The position numbers and the translations under genes were made by a program. A stretch of 64,000 nucleotides of DNA from an uncultured Phascolarctobacterium sp. (lineage in GTDB: Bacteria; Bacillota; Negativicutes; Acidaminococcales; Acidaminococcaceae): positions 42,338 through 106,337 of the forward strand of contig URGS01000003.1 of NCBI GenBank assembly GCA_900547415.1, given 5' to 3'. How positions within the stretch are numbered: the first letter of the stretch is position 1; the number at the start of each line of letters is the position of its first letter. Shown one piece after another: positions 44,567 to 53,236 of the stretch. The notes below the pieces were generated by a model. The model made no database searches. It saw only the letters and a list, made by a program, of their open reading frames with translations, and had not been told where the DNA came from.

Positions 44567-46396
44567 ATGTGTGGTATCGTAGGTTATATTGGCAGTAATC
44601 AGGCTGCCCCCTTCCTGCTTGATGGTATGAGCAAGCTGGAATACCGCGGTTATGACTCCGCTGGTATCGCCGTTATGGAAAATGGCAAAATTCGTGTTGA
44701 TAAATGCGTAGGTCGTCTTGACGCTTTACGTGATAAATTAAGAAATCGTATGCCTGTTGGTACTATGGGTATTGGTCATACTCGTTGGGCAACCCATGGT
44801 CGTCCGTCAGACCGTAACTCTCATCCCCATACAGACAGCAGCGGTAAGTTTGTAGTTGTTCATAACGGTATTATTGAAAACTACATGGCACTGAAGGAAG
44901 AGCTGATTGAAAAAGGTCATACTTTTGTATCTGAAACTGATACTGAGGTTGTTGCTCATTTAATGGCAGATAAATTTGACGGTGATTTTGAAAGCACTGT
45001 AAAAAAAGTACTGCATATTATTAAGGGTTCCTATAGCCTGGTATTTATGTGCGAGGCTGAGCCTGATAAAATTATCTGCACTAAAAAGGACAACCCGTTG
45101 GTAATTGGTCTTGGTGAAGGTGAAAACTTTATTGCGTCTGATATTCCTGCAATTATTAATCATACTCGTCGTACCTTTATTATGAGCGATGGTGAAATTG
45201 CTACTGTAACCTGTGATGGTGTATGGGTACAGGATATTGAAGGCACTCCTATCAGCAAAAAGGTATTTGAGGTTAACTGGAATGCTGAAGCTGCTGAAAA
45301 GGGTGGCTTTGAACACTTTATGCTTAAGGAAATCTATGAACAGCCTAAAGCTATGCGTGATACTATGACCAGCCGTGTGGATGCTGAAAACAAAACTATC
45401 AGTTTCCCTGAGTTGAACTGGACTGCAGAGGAAATGCAGGGCATCAATAAAATCTTTATTGTTGCTTGTGGTACTGCTTATCATGCAGGTATGGTTGGTA
45501 AATACTATTTGGAACAGCTGGCTCGCATTCCTGTTGAAGTGGATATTGCCAGTGAATTCCGTTATCGCAGTCCCTTGGTTGACGGCAATAGCCTGACTAT
45601 CGTTATCAGCCAAAGTGGTGAGACTAGCGACACCTTGGCTGCTCTTCGTGAGGCAAAACGTCTGGGAGCACGTACCTTGGCAGTTACTAACGTTGTTGGC
45701 AGCTCTATTGCTCGTGAAGCAGACCAGGTAATTTATACCTATGCTGGTCCTGAAATTGCTGTTGCATCTACTAAAGCTTACACTACTCAGCTGCTTGCTA
45801 TGCTGATGCTCTCCATTTATGTTGGCCGTCTTCGCAATACTCTGTGTGCTGAAAAGGCTGCAGAGCTTGTTAATGGTCTGACCTTTATTCCTGAGCAAAT
45901 TCACGAAATGCTGGAAAACGTGGACCAGATCAAGGTTTTTGCTCGTGAATACGGCAGCAGCGAAAATGCTTTCTTCCTGGGTAGAAGCTTGGACTATGCA
46001 GTTGCACTTGAAGGTGCACTGAAGCTGAAGGAAATTTCTTACATTCATGCTGAAGCATACGCTGCAGGTGAACTGAAGCATGGTACTTTGGCACTGATTG
46101 TTTCTGGTGTTCCTGTGATTGTACTGGCAACTCAAGAGGATGTTTACGATAAAACCGTAAGCAACCTGCAGGAAGTCAAGGCTCGTGAGGCTGTAGTTAT
46201 TGCTATTGGCTTCAAGGGTGATCAGGCTCTGCAAAAATATGCCGATCATGTAATTTATATTCCGAAAACTGATAAGTACTTGGCTCCGCTGCTGGCTGTA
46301 CTGCCTCTGCAGCTGCTGGCTTACTATGCAGCACTTACCCGTGGCTGTGATGTAGACAAGCCCAGAAATCTGGCTAAGAGCGTAACCGTAGAATAA
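44567..46396 (+). CDS. glmS: Glutamine-fructose-6-phosphate aminotransferase (isomerizing)
   Basis: Makes glucosamine-6-phosphate from fructose-6-phosphate and glutamine, the entry to amino sugar and wall synthesis. 609 residues: nucleophile Cys2 (MCGIVGYIGSNQ), glutaminase domain to ~240 (GHTRWATHGRPSDRNSHPH), then two SIS domains (VACGTAYHAGMVGKYY, SQSGETSDTLAALREAK, EIAVASTKAYTTQLL). The C-terminal PRNLAKSVTVE is the family end. Controlled by the ribozyme upstream. Confidence 0.98.
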   Translation: MCGIVGYIGSNQAAPFLLDGMSKLEYRGYDSAGIAVMENGKIRVDKCVGRLDALRDKLRNRMPVGTMGIGHTRWATHGRPSDRNSHPHTDSSGKFVVVHNGIIENYMALKEELIEKGHTFVSETDTEVVAHLMADKFDGDFESTVKKVLHIIKGSYSLVFMCEAEPDKIICTKKDNPLVIGLGEGENFIASDIPAIINHTRRTFIMSDGEIATVTCDGVWVQDIEGTPISKKVFEVNWNAEAAEKGGFEHFMLKEIYEQPKAMRDTMTSRVDAENKTISFPELNWTAEEMQGINKIFIVACGTAYHAGMVGKYYLEQLARIPVEVDIASEFRYRSPLVDGNSLTIVISQSGETSDTLAALREAKRLGARTLAVTNVVGSSIAREADQVIYTYAGPEIAVASTKAYTTQLLAMLMLSIYVGRLRNTLCAEKAAELVNGLTFIPEQIHEMLENVDQIKVFAREYGSSENAFFLGRSLDYAVALEGALKLKEISYIHAEAYAAGELKHGTLALIVSGVPVIVLATQEDVYDKTVSNLQEVKAREAVVIAIGFKGDQALQKYADHVIYIPKTDKYLAPLLAVLPLQLLAYYAALTRGCDVDKPRNLAKSVTVE

Positions 46397-46400
46397 TAAG

Positions 46401-46442
46401 AATCCCCTTTCTGTTAGACTTTTGACAGAAAGGGGATTTTTG
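46401..46442 (+). terminator. Terminator after glmS
   Basis: AATCCCCTTTCTGT / ACAGAAAGGGGATT stem followed by TTTT. Confidence 0.9.
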
Positions 46443-46819
46443 CGTTTACATATCATTGAACTATGTAATAAAAATACTGTATTTTTGAACGAAAGATAAT
46501 TCTATTTTGTTAAGGATATGATAAAATAGAAGAAATTGGAGAACAGACTATAAAAGCAATTATATATTCCGTTGTTTCGAATTATTTTTTTTAGATTGCT
46601 TGGTACATAATCATAACGAAATGGCAGTATAAATTTATTATGAGTGGTTGTCTATGTACTTAAAAGCTTGAATTAATAGTCTTTTCGGAATAATATAATT
46701 GTTTAATAAGTGGAAGAAATTATATTGATGTATCGGATAATCGGTTATAAAAGAACAGTAAGTGTGGAGTAATTTTTCATTTAGAAAGTATGACTTATGT
46801 TACATAAGGAGGTTTATAT
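46443..46819 (+). promoter_or_regulatory. AT-rich leader/intergenic region of the amino acid symporter gene
   Basis: No gene and no riboswitch that I recognise; in particular I find no glycine-aptamer core. The best promoter is TTGAAT-N17-TAATAT at 46668-46696, with an overlapping TATAAT at 46694. The SD AAGGAGG is at 46806-46812. Confidence 0.4.
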
Positions 46820-48376
46820 ATGCAAGAGCTGTTTACTGTAATTAATACACTATGTGCTAAAATTCAGGTTGTGTCTGACCTATTTTGGGATTTTCCCACA
46901 AATTTGGAATGGTACGCAGCCATTCCTATTTTAGGAAATCTTTCTTTATCCGTAATTTTGCTGCTTGGTTCTGGTTTGTACTTTTCATATAAGCTGCGTT
47001 TTATTCAGCTGCGCAAATTTATTTATGGTCTTAAGGTGTTAAAGAGCTGTCAGCAGACTCAAACAGGTATTACTCCTCTTGCCGCTTTCTTTTTATCAAC
47101 TGCTATGCGTGTTGGACCTGGCAATATTTTGGGTGTAACAGGTGCTATTTCTGTAGGTGGTCCAGGTGCACTGTTTTGGATGTGGGTTAGTGCTTTTTTT
47201 GGTATGGCTACAGCATATACTGAGTCAACATTGGCACAAATCTTCAAGGAAAAGAAGAATGACGAGTATATTGGCGGTTTATCATTTTACGGACGCAGAC
47301 TGCTGAACGATTCCGCTGCTGTAGGTTTGTTCTTATCACTGATGTATATTATTTATGCTCTATTGTGTCTGCCTGCTCAGGGATTTAATACTGTGTCTGC
47401 AGTAGGGCAGATTGTAGAGACTGTAACCGGTCAGGTTGTTCCTACCAATTCTCCCTTATATTGGGCATCTTTTGCAGTGTTGCTGGTTGTTATCACTGCT
47501 TCCTGTTTTGGCGGTATTCGTAAGGTAACTCGTATTACTGATATTTTGGTTCCTATTATGGCAGTTATTTATGTACTTACCGTTTTTGTTTTAATTATTA
47601 CTAATGTAAGTAGTGTGCCTTACTTTTTTACTGCTGTTTTTGGCGGTGCCTTTAACCCAGAAGCTGTCTTTGGCGGTGCTTTAGGCTTGGCGTTGGTTCA
47701 GGGCGTTAAACGAGGATTGATGTCTAACGAAGCCGGTCAGGGTACTATTACAATGCCGGCTGCTGCCTCTAATGCCAAGCATCCCTGTGATCAGGGCTGC
47801 ATTCAGGCAGTTGCGGTATTTTTGGACACAATTATTATATGCACACTGACTGGTTTTGTAATTGTTATGGCTCACGCTTGGCAGGGCGAGGGAGGAGCTG
47901 CCTGGATGGCTCTTGGCAAGCTGCCTAAATTTGTGGCATCTGCTGGTCTTTTAAGTGGCGGCGGCAATCCCAGTACTGTTGTTTCTATTTTAGTTTCACT
48001 GTGCTTCGGTTTGTTTGCATTTACTAGCTTGTTAGGCTTTATGTCCTTCACTGAAATCTGCTCCAACCGTATTTCTACTAGTTCTAGCTTTATAAATACT
48101 ATCCGTGTTCTTTGCCTTGTTGTTATTTCTTTCGGCGTTCTTACCAGCATTGCAGGTCTTGATTTGGGTGCATTATGGAATTTATCTGACTTTGCTAATA
48201 TCCTTATTGCTTACTGCAATATTCCGCTGCTGTATATTGGCTTTAAATATGTACAGCGTGCAACAGAGCATTTTGAAAAGGGTGCTGATACACCCTTTAC
48301 CTCTAAAACAATAGGTGTTACGGTTCCTGTTTGGGACGAAAAGGCAAAAGACGAGGATTGCTGCGATTGTAAATAA
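46820..48376 (+). CDS. Alanine/glycine:cation symporter family protein
   Basis: 518-residue inner-membrane secondary transporter of the AGCS family with about ten or more helices. The family signature is RVGPGNILGVTGAISVGGPGALFWMW, followed by FGMATAYTESTLAQIF and MSNEAGQGTITMPAAAS. It takes up alanine or glycine with Na+ or H+. The C-terminus ends in an acidic, Cys-rich tail (DEDCCDCK), which is unusual and might bind metal or be cytoplasmic filler. Single-gene unit. Confidence 0.93.
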   Translation: MQELFTVINTLCAKIQVVSDLFWDFPTNLEWYAAIPILGNLSLSVILLLGSGLYFSYKLRFIQLRKFIYGLKVLKSCQQTQTGITPLAAFFLSTAMRVGPGNILGVTGAISVGGPGALFWMWVSAFFGMATAYTESTLAQIFKEKKNDEYIGGLSFYGRRLLNDSAAVGLFLSLMYIIYALLCLPAQGFNTVSAVGQIVETVTGQVVPTNSPLYWASFAVLLVVITASCFGGIRKVTRITDILVPIMAVIYVLTVFVLIITNVSSVPYFFTAVFGGAFNPEAVFGGALGLALVQGVKRGLMSNEAGQGTITMPAAASNAKHPCDQGCIQAVAVFLDTIIICTLTGFVIVMAHAWQGEGGAAWMALGKLPKFVASAGLLSGGGNPSTVVSILVSLCFGLFAFTSLLGFMSFTEICSNRISTSSSFINTIRVLCLVVISFGVLTSIAGLDLGALWNLSDFANILIAYCNIPLLYIGFKYVQRATEHFEKGADTPFTSKTIGVTVPVWDEKAKDEDCCDCK

Positions 48377-48380
48377 GCTT

Positions 48381-48413
48381 AAAAAAGACTGTTCTTAGGG
48401 ACAGTCTTTTTTT
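48381..48413 (+). terminator. Terminator after the symporter gene
   Basis: AAAAAAGACTGT / ACAGTCTTTTTTT with loop TCTTAGGG. Confidence 0.9.
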
Positions 48414-48449
48414 CGTAAGGTAACTTAATGACGGCAATTTAAAAACATA

Positions 48450-48478
48450 TTTACTACTATCATTATTTGTGTTATAAT
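48450..48478 (+). promoter_or_regulatory. Candidate pheST promoter
   Basis: TTTACT-N17-TATAAT just upstream of the T-box leader. Confidence 0.55.
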
Positions 48479-48489
48479 GATTTTTAATT

Positions 48490-48735
48490 GAAAAACCCCT
48501 GTCCGCACTATGATCAAGAAAGTACAGCGCTAAGGAAGGCACAGAAAGCGAAGTCGTCGGCTGAGAGCTTCGCCCGGAGTGAGTGTTGGAAGTTCCCTTG
48601 GGAGTGTCCTGACTGAAGGCTTAGGCTGTGTAGGTTGGGCGTGTAGCCGCGTTAAGGTGTAAATGAAGTGTACAAATAAGGGTGGTACCGCGAACTTTCT
48701 CGCCCCTGTGATTTAATATTGCAGGGGCGATTTTT
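48490..48735 (+). ncRNA. T-box leader of pheST (tRNA-Phe sensing)
   Basis: The conserved T-box AAGGGTGGTACCGCG lies at 48678-48692, followed by the terminator TCGCCCCTG..CAGGGGCGA with a TTTTTT tail (48699-48736). A specifier-like UUC (48593-48595, in GGAAGTTCCC) in the 3' side of the long stem I fits phenylalanine, agreeing with the genes downstream. Uncharged tRNA-Phe would stabilise the antiterminator and switch on synthetase expression. The stem I boundaries and specifier are inferred by eye. Confidence 0.9.
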
Positions 48736-48775
48736 TATTTTCAATTTTAGAAATCCTGAATTTAGGGAGGAAGAC

Positions 48776-49816
48776 ATGGAAGCTACTATGAGAGAAAAAT
48801 TATTAGCTTTAAAAGAGCAGGCTCTGGCTGAACTGGCAGAGGTAAGCTCTCTTGACGCGTTGAAAGATGCACGTGTTAAGTATTTGGGCAAAAAAGGCCC
48901 TATGACTGAGATTTTGAGAGGAATGGGCAAGCTGCCTGCTGAAGAACGTCCTGTAATCGGCCAAATTGTTAATGAAATCAAGGCTGTTTTGGAAACTGCT
49001 ATTAATGAAAAAACTGAAATTCTGGAGAAAAAAGCTCTGGAAGACAAGCTGGCAAACGAAAAAGTAGATATCACTCTGCCTGGTCGTCGTCCTAAAGCTG
49101 GCCATCTTCATCCAGTAACCCTGACCCTGCGTGAAATTAAGAAGATTTTCATGCGTATGGGCTTTGACGTATGTGACGGCCCTGAAATTGAGGATGTTTA
49201 CCATAACTTTACTGCACTGAATCTGCCGCCTGATCATCCGGCACTGGATATGCAGGATTCCTTCTATATTACTGAAAACTACCTGCTCCGTACCCAAACC
49301 TCTGGTGTACAGGCTCGTACCTTGGAAAGCATGGAGCCCAACACTCCTATCCGCATGATTTGCCCTGGTACTGTTTACCGCTGTGACTATGATGCTACTC
49401 ACTCTCCCATGTTCCATCAGGTAGAGGGTCTTGTTGTTGACAAAAACATCAGCCTTGCTGACCTGAAAGGCACTCTGGAGCTGTTCTGTAAGCAAATGTT
49501 TGGCGAGAACGTAGAAGTTCGTCTGCGTCCTTCCTACTTCCCATTTACTGAACCCTCTGTTGAAGTTGACGTTTCCTGCCCCATCTGCGGCGGTAAGGGA
49601 GGTTGCCACGTTTGCAAGGATTCTGGCTGGCTGGAAATTTTGGGAGCTGGCGTTGTTCATCCCAACGTACTGCGTATGAGCGGCTATGACCCTGAGCAAA
49701 TGACTGGCTTCGCTTTCGGTCTGGGCGTAGAACGTATTGCTATGCTGAAATATGGTATTGATGATTTGCGCTTGTTCTTTGAAAACGACCAACGCTTCAT
49801 TAATCAGTTCAAATAA
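48776..49816 (+). CDS. pheS: Phenylalanyl-tRNA synthetase alpha subunit
   Basis: Catalytic subunit of the (alpha-beta)2 enzyme. ATG 48776, five bases after AGGGAGG, gives 346 residues; the frame is open farther up, into the T-box terminator, which is not coding. N-terminal coiled coil (~1-85), then class II motifs: [52 protein letters not shown] and motif 3 [16 protein letters not shown]. Twelve bases before pheT. Confidence 0.97.
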   Translation: MEATMREKLLALKEQALAELAEVSSLDALKDARVKYLGKKGPMTEILRGMGKLPAEERPVIGQIVNEIKAVLETAINEKTEILEKKALEDKLANEKVDITLPGRRPKAGHLHPVTLTLREIKKIFMRMGFDVCDGPEIEDVYHNFTALNLPPDHPALDMQDSFYITENYLLRTQTSGVQARTLESMEPNTPIRMICPGTVYRCDYDATHSPMFHQVEGLVVDKNISLADLKGTLELFCKQMFGENVEVRLRPSYFPFTEPSVEVDVSCPICGGKGGCHVCKDSGWLEILGAGVVHPNVLRMSGYDPEQMTGFAFGLGVERIAMLKYGIDDLRLFFENDQRFINQFK

Positions 49817-49827
49817 GGAGGAGCAAA

Positions 49828-52275
49828 ATGTTAGCATCTTTAGAATGGCTTAAACAATATGTAGATATTAACATTTCTACCGCTGAGCTGTGCGACAAAA
49901 TTACCCGCGTTGGCTTAGAGGTAGACGGTGTTGTTGAATTAGGCGCAGGCCTTAACGGCGTTCTGACTGGCAAGGTTACTGAAATCCATCGTCATCCTGA
50001 TTCCGATCATTTGTGGGTTTGCATGATGGACTATGGTCAAGGTATTGTACAAATCCTGACCGGCGCGCAAAACGTAAAACAAAATGATATTGTTCCTGTT
50101 GCAGTAGTAGGCAGCACTCTGCCTCCCAGCACCCGTAATCCTGAGGGCATGACCTTAAAGCCTGTAAAAATGCGCGGTCTGGACTCCTTTGGCATGCTGT
50201 GCAGTGCTGACGAGCTTGGCATTGACAGCAAGTTGCTGCTTCCTGAGCAACGTAATGGAATTTTTATTCTGCCTGCTGATACTCCCATTGGTGTAGACGT
50301 TAAAGAGGTTCTTGGACTTAACGATACCGTTATTGATATTGACCTGACCAGCAACCGTGCTGACTGCTTCAGCATTATTGGTCTGGCTCGTGAAATTTCT
50401 GCAATTACCGGCTGTCCTCTGAAAATGCCCGCTATGGACGTTAAAGAAGCTGCTGGCGGCAATGCAGCTGACTATGTAAGCATTAAAATTGATGCTCCTG
50501 AGCTGTGCAGCCGTTTCTCTACTCGTGTTCTGAAAGACATTAAAATTAAAGAGTCTCCTGAATGGATGCAGCGTCGTCTGCGTGCCTGCGGCGTTCGTCC
50601 CATCAGCAACGTAGTTGACGTAACCAACTATGTAATGCTGGAGCTTGGTCAGCCTATGCATGCTTATGATGCAGATAAGGTTGCAGGTCATACTCTGATT
50701 GCTCGTCGTGCTGAAGAAGGCGAGAAACTGGTTACTCTGGACGAAAAAGAGCGCGAGCTGACTTCTTCCATGATTGTTATTGGCGACGCTGAAAAAGCTG
50801 CTGGCCTTGGCGGTGTTATGGGTGGTCTTTTAACTGAGGTTACTGATGAAACCGTTAACGTTATTCTTGAAGCAGCTAGCTTCCATGGCCCCAGCATCCG
50901 TCGTACCTCCCGTGCACTTGGCCTGCGCAGTGAGGCTTCCGGTCGTTTCGAACGTGGTATTGATACTATTATGACTCATAATGCTTTGAACCGTGCAGCA
51001 TATCTGCTGGAGAATATGGATGCTTGCGAAACCTTTGCAGGTATTGTAGAAGCTTACCCTGTAGAGGTTAAGCCTGCTGTTATTACTACCACTCCCGCTA
51101 AGATTAACGGTCGCATTGGCTGCGTAATCGAACGTGCTGAAATTATTTCCATTCTGGAAAAATTAGGCTTTGGTATTGCAGAAAATGGTGAAGAGCTTGT
51201 AATTACTGCTCCTAGCTGGCGCCGTGATATTGAATGCGATGCTGATATCAGTGAAGAGGTTGCTCGCATGCACGGCTATGACTTCATTGAAAGCCATCAG
51301 CCTGAACTGACCATCACTCAAGGTCACCAATCAGTATTGGACGACGTTAAGGACTCCATTCAGGATTACCTTGTTGGCGCTGGCATGAATGAAATGATGA
51401 CCTATAGCTTCATTAAAGCTAACGCTTATGATAAGATGCTGCTGCCTGCTGATGATGCACGCCGCAACTGCATTGAACTGCTGAATCCTATTACTGACGC
51501 TTTCTCTGTAATGCGCACTACTATGATTCCTAGCGCACTGCAAACTGCTTCTTTCAACCTGCGCAACCATAATGACAGCGTAGCACTGTTTGAAGTTGGC
51601 CGTATCTTCCTGCCCAAGTCTTTGCCGCTTACTGAGGATCCTGTTGAGCTTTCCATGCTGACTGCTGTAATCAGTGGCAAATGCGGTGCTCTTAATTGGT
51701 GCAGCCGCAAAGATGGCGTAGACTTCTACGATATGAAAGGTATCGTTGAAGGTTTGATGGATGCTCTGCAGGTTTATGATTACGAGCTGGTTCGTTCTTC
51801 TGCTACATATTTGCATCCTGGCAAGAGCTGCGACATCGTGCTGAATGGTAAGGTTATCGGCAGCTTTGGTGAGGTTCATCCTGTTGCCCAGGAAAACTTT
51901 GAGCTGGATTTACCCACTTATGTACTGGAAATGGAAGTTCTGCCCTTAGTTGAATATGCAACTGCTATTCCTAAGTATCATCATCTGCCTAAGTATCCTG
52001 CTATGAGCCGCGACATCGCTGTTGTTGTACCTGTTGAGGTATCCAATGCAGAGCTGGAAAAGGTTATATGCCAACATGCAGGTGAGCTGCTGAAGGGTGT
52101 AAGAGTATTTGATATTTACACTGGTAAGCAAGTTGCTGAAGGCTGCAAATCTATGGCCTTCAACCTGACCTACCAAGCTGCAGACCGCACTCTGACTGAT
52201 GCTGAGGTAGACGCAAGCATGAAGAAGGTTATTGCTGAGGTAAGCGAGGCTTATAAGGCTAAGCTGAGAGATTAA
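49828..52275 (+). CDS. pheT: Phenylalanyl-tRNA synthetase beta subunit
   Basis: 815 residues. Order: a tRNA-binding EMAP-like domain (~40-150, GKVTEIHRHPDSDHLWVC), the B3/B4 editing domain (SNRADCFSIIGLAREI; NVVDVTNYVMLELGQPMHAYD), the B5 domain, the core catalytic-like domain (RTTMIPSALQTASFN) and a C-terminal anticodon-binding FDX-ACB domain (YPAMSRDIAVVVP to TDAEV). Full family length. Under T-box control with pheS. Confidence 0.97.
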   Translation: MLASLEWLKQYVDINISTAELCDKITRVGLEVDGVVELGAGLNGVLTGKVTEIHRHPDSDHLWVCMMDYGQGIVQILTGAQNVKQNDIVPVAVVGSTLPPSTRNPEGMTLKPVKMRGLDSFGMLCSADELGIDSKLLLPEQRNGIFILPADTPIGVDVKEVLGLNDTVIDIDLTSNRADCFSIIGLAREISAITGCPLKMPAMDVKEAAGGNAADYVSIKIDAPELCSRFSTRVLKDIKIKESPEWMQRRLRACGVRPISNVVDVTNYVMLELGQPMHAYDADKVAGHTLIARRAEEGEKLVTLDEKERELTSSMIVIGDAEKAAGLGGVMGGLLTEVTDETVNVILEAASFHGPSIRRTSRALGLRSEASGRFERGIDTIMTHNALNRAAYLLENMDACETFAGIVEAYPVEVKPAVITTTPAKINGRIGCVIERAEIISILEKLGFGIAENGEELVITAPSWRRDIECDADISEEVARMHGYDFIESHQPELTITQGHQSVLDDVKDSIQDYLVGAGMNEMMTYSFIKANAYDKMLLPADDARRNCIELLNPITDAFSVMRTTMIPSALQTASFNLRNHNDSVALFEVGRIFLPKSLPLTEDPVELSMLTAVISGKCGALNWCSRKDGVDFYDMKGIVEGLMDALQVYDYELVRSSATYLHPGKSCDIVLNGKVIGSFGEVHPVAQENFELDLPTYVLEMEVLPLVEYATAIPKYHHLPKYPAMSRDIAVVVPVEVSNAELEKVICQHAGELLKGVRVFDIYTGKQVAEGCKSMAFNLTYQAADRTLTDAEVDASMKKVIAEVSEAYKAKLRD

Positions 52276-52298
52276 GCAAAGTATGAATAAATAGTTTT

Positions 52299-52341
52299 AA
52301 ATCCGCTGTTATTGGCATATGCTGAAACAGCGGATTTTTTA
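52299..52341 (+). terminator. Terminator of pheST
   Basis: AAATCCGCTGTT / AACAGCGGATTT with a TTTTTT tail. Confidence 0.9.
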
Positions 52342-52536
52342 TATGTAAAAAGGAACTTGGACTAGTTTTAAAAGTGCTGCAGATAAATTTAATACTGGAA
52401 TATTCTAAGGATAATGAGCAAGAAGAAAAATATATTTTAAACTATTAATATATAGGGATTTTATCGTAGAATTGATTGCTTTTTTATGTAAAATTAGCAA
52501 AATATTTATGACGTAATCTAGCAAAAACTCCTTGAA

Positions 52537-52552
52537 TAGTATATACTATATA
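52537..52552. promoter_or_regulatory. Palindrome upstream of ccpN, shared with ackA
   Basis: ATAGTATATACTATAT; its first 14 bases are a perfect palindrome, and 15 of 16 positions match the site before ackA (14111-14126). It contains a -10-like TATACT. It lies 22 bases before the ccpN start, so autoregulation by CcpN is a reasonable guess, though the motif does not match the published Bacillus CcpN consensus as I recall it. Confidence 0.5.
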
Positions 52553-52573
52553 TAGAATTATTATAGAAAGGGT

Positions 52574-53236
52574 GTGAAGATCATATCTTTAAGTAACAGG
52601 CAGAAACAAATTGCCGAAATTGTACGTCTGGATGGTCCAATTACCGGTGAACATATTGCTGCACGTTTAAACGTAACAAGAGCTGCTTTGCGCAGTGATT
52701 TGGCTATACTTGTTATGGGTGGTATTCTTGACGCACGCCCCAAGGTTGGTTATTTTTATACAGGGAAAAATACCCTGGGCATGCTTATGGAGGAAATTTC
52801 AGCCATCCGTGTGCAGGATCTGCAATCGGTGCCTGTGGCCATAGGACATGATAAGAGTGCCTATGAGGCGGTGGTAACCATGTTCCTGGAGGACGTGGGT
52901 ACTGTATTTGTTTTGGACGAGGCAGGTCTTCTGACTGGTGTGGTTTCTCGTAAGGATTTGCTGAAAGCGGCTATCAATAATAGCGATTTACGTGATATTC
53001 CCGTTGTTATGGTTATGACTCCTTTGTCCAAGATTATTGTGGCAGATCCTGATGAGGCTGCTGCGGCTGCTGCGCGTAGATTGATTGATAATGAAATTGA
53101 CTGTCTGCCAGTAGTAAAAACTGTTGATGATGGCAAACGCAGCTATGAGGTTGTAGGTCGCATCACAAAAACAAATTTTACCCGACTGCTTGTTGATTTA
53201 GCCGAGGGTAAGGGAGGTAATTATCATAGCAGCTAA
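52574..53236 (+). CDS. ccpN: CcpN-like transcriptional regulator (HTH + CBS domains)
   Basis: 220 residues: an N-terminal helix-turn-helix (~5-55, GPITGEHIAARLNVTRAALRSDL) followed by two CBS domains (~75-205) that would sense ATP/ADP. In Bacillus CcpN (YqzB) represses gapB and pckA during glycolytic growth. Its neighbour ppsR is the same as in Bacillus. GTG 52574 is only two or three bases from the SD-like AAAGGG; an ATC/ATA a few codons on is an alternative, as in ppsR. Confidence 0.85.
   Translation: MKIISLSNRQKQIAEIVRLDGPITGEHIAARLNVTRAALRSDLAILVMGGILDARPKVGYFYTGKNTLGMLMEEISAIRVQDLQSVPVAIGHDKSAYEAVVTMFLEDVGTVFVLDEAGLLTGVVSRKDLLKAAINNSDLRDIPVVMVMTPLSKIIVADPDEAAAAAARRLIDNEIDCLPVVKTVDDGKRSYEVVGRITKTNFTRLLVDLAEGKGGNYHSS

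Noticed and set aside
44960..46456. 498-codon reverse-strand frame opposite glmS
   Set aside because: Shadow of the strongly biased glmS reading frame; low-quality composition, no family resemblance.
46443..46819. Glycine riboswitch before the amino acid symporter
   Set aside because: No aptamer core sequence found; region is plain AT-rich.
48719..48775. N-terminal extension of pheS
   Set aside because: It runs into the T-box terminator; the ATG at 48776 has a strong ribosome site.
48809..49837. 342-codon reverse-strand frame opposite pheS
   Set aside because: Antisense to pheS, which has all class II motifs.
53205..53236. Programmed +1 frameshift joining ccpN to ppsR
   Set aside because: The ppsR frame is +1 to ccpN and an SD-like AGGGAGG lies nearby, but no prfB-like slippery codon-stop pair is present and the families are separate proteins elsewhere. 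Re-initiation at a rare start codon is simpler.
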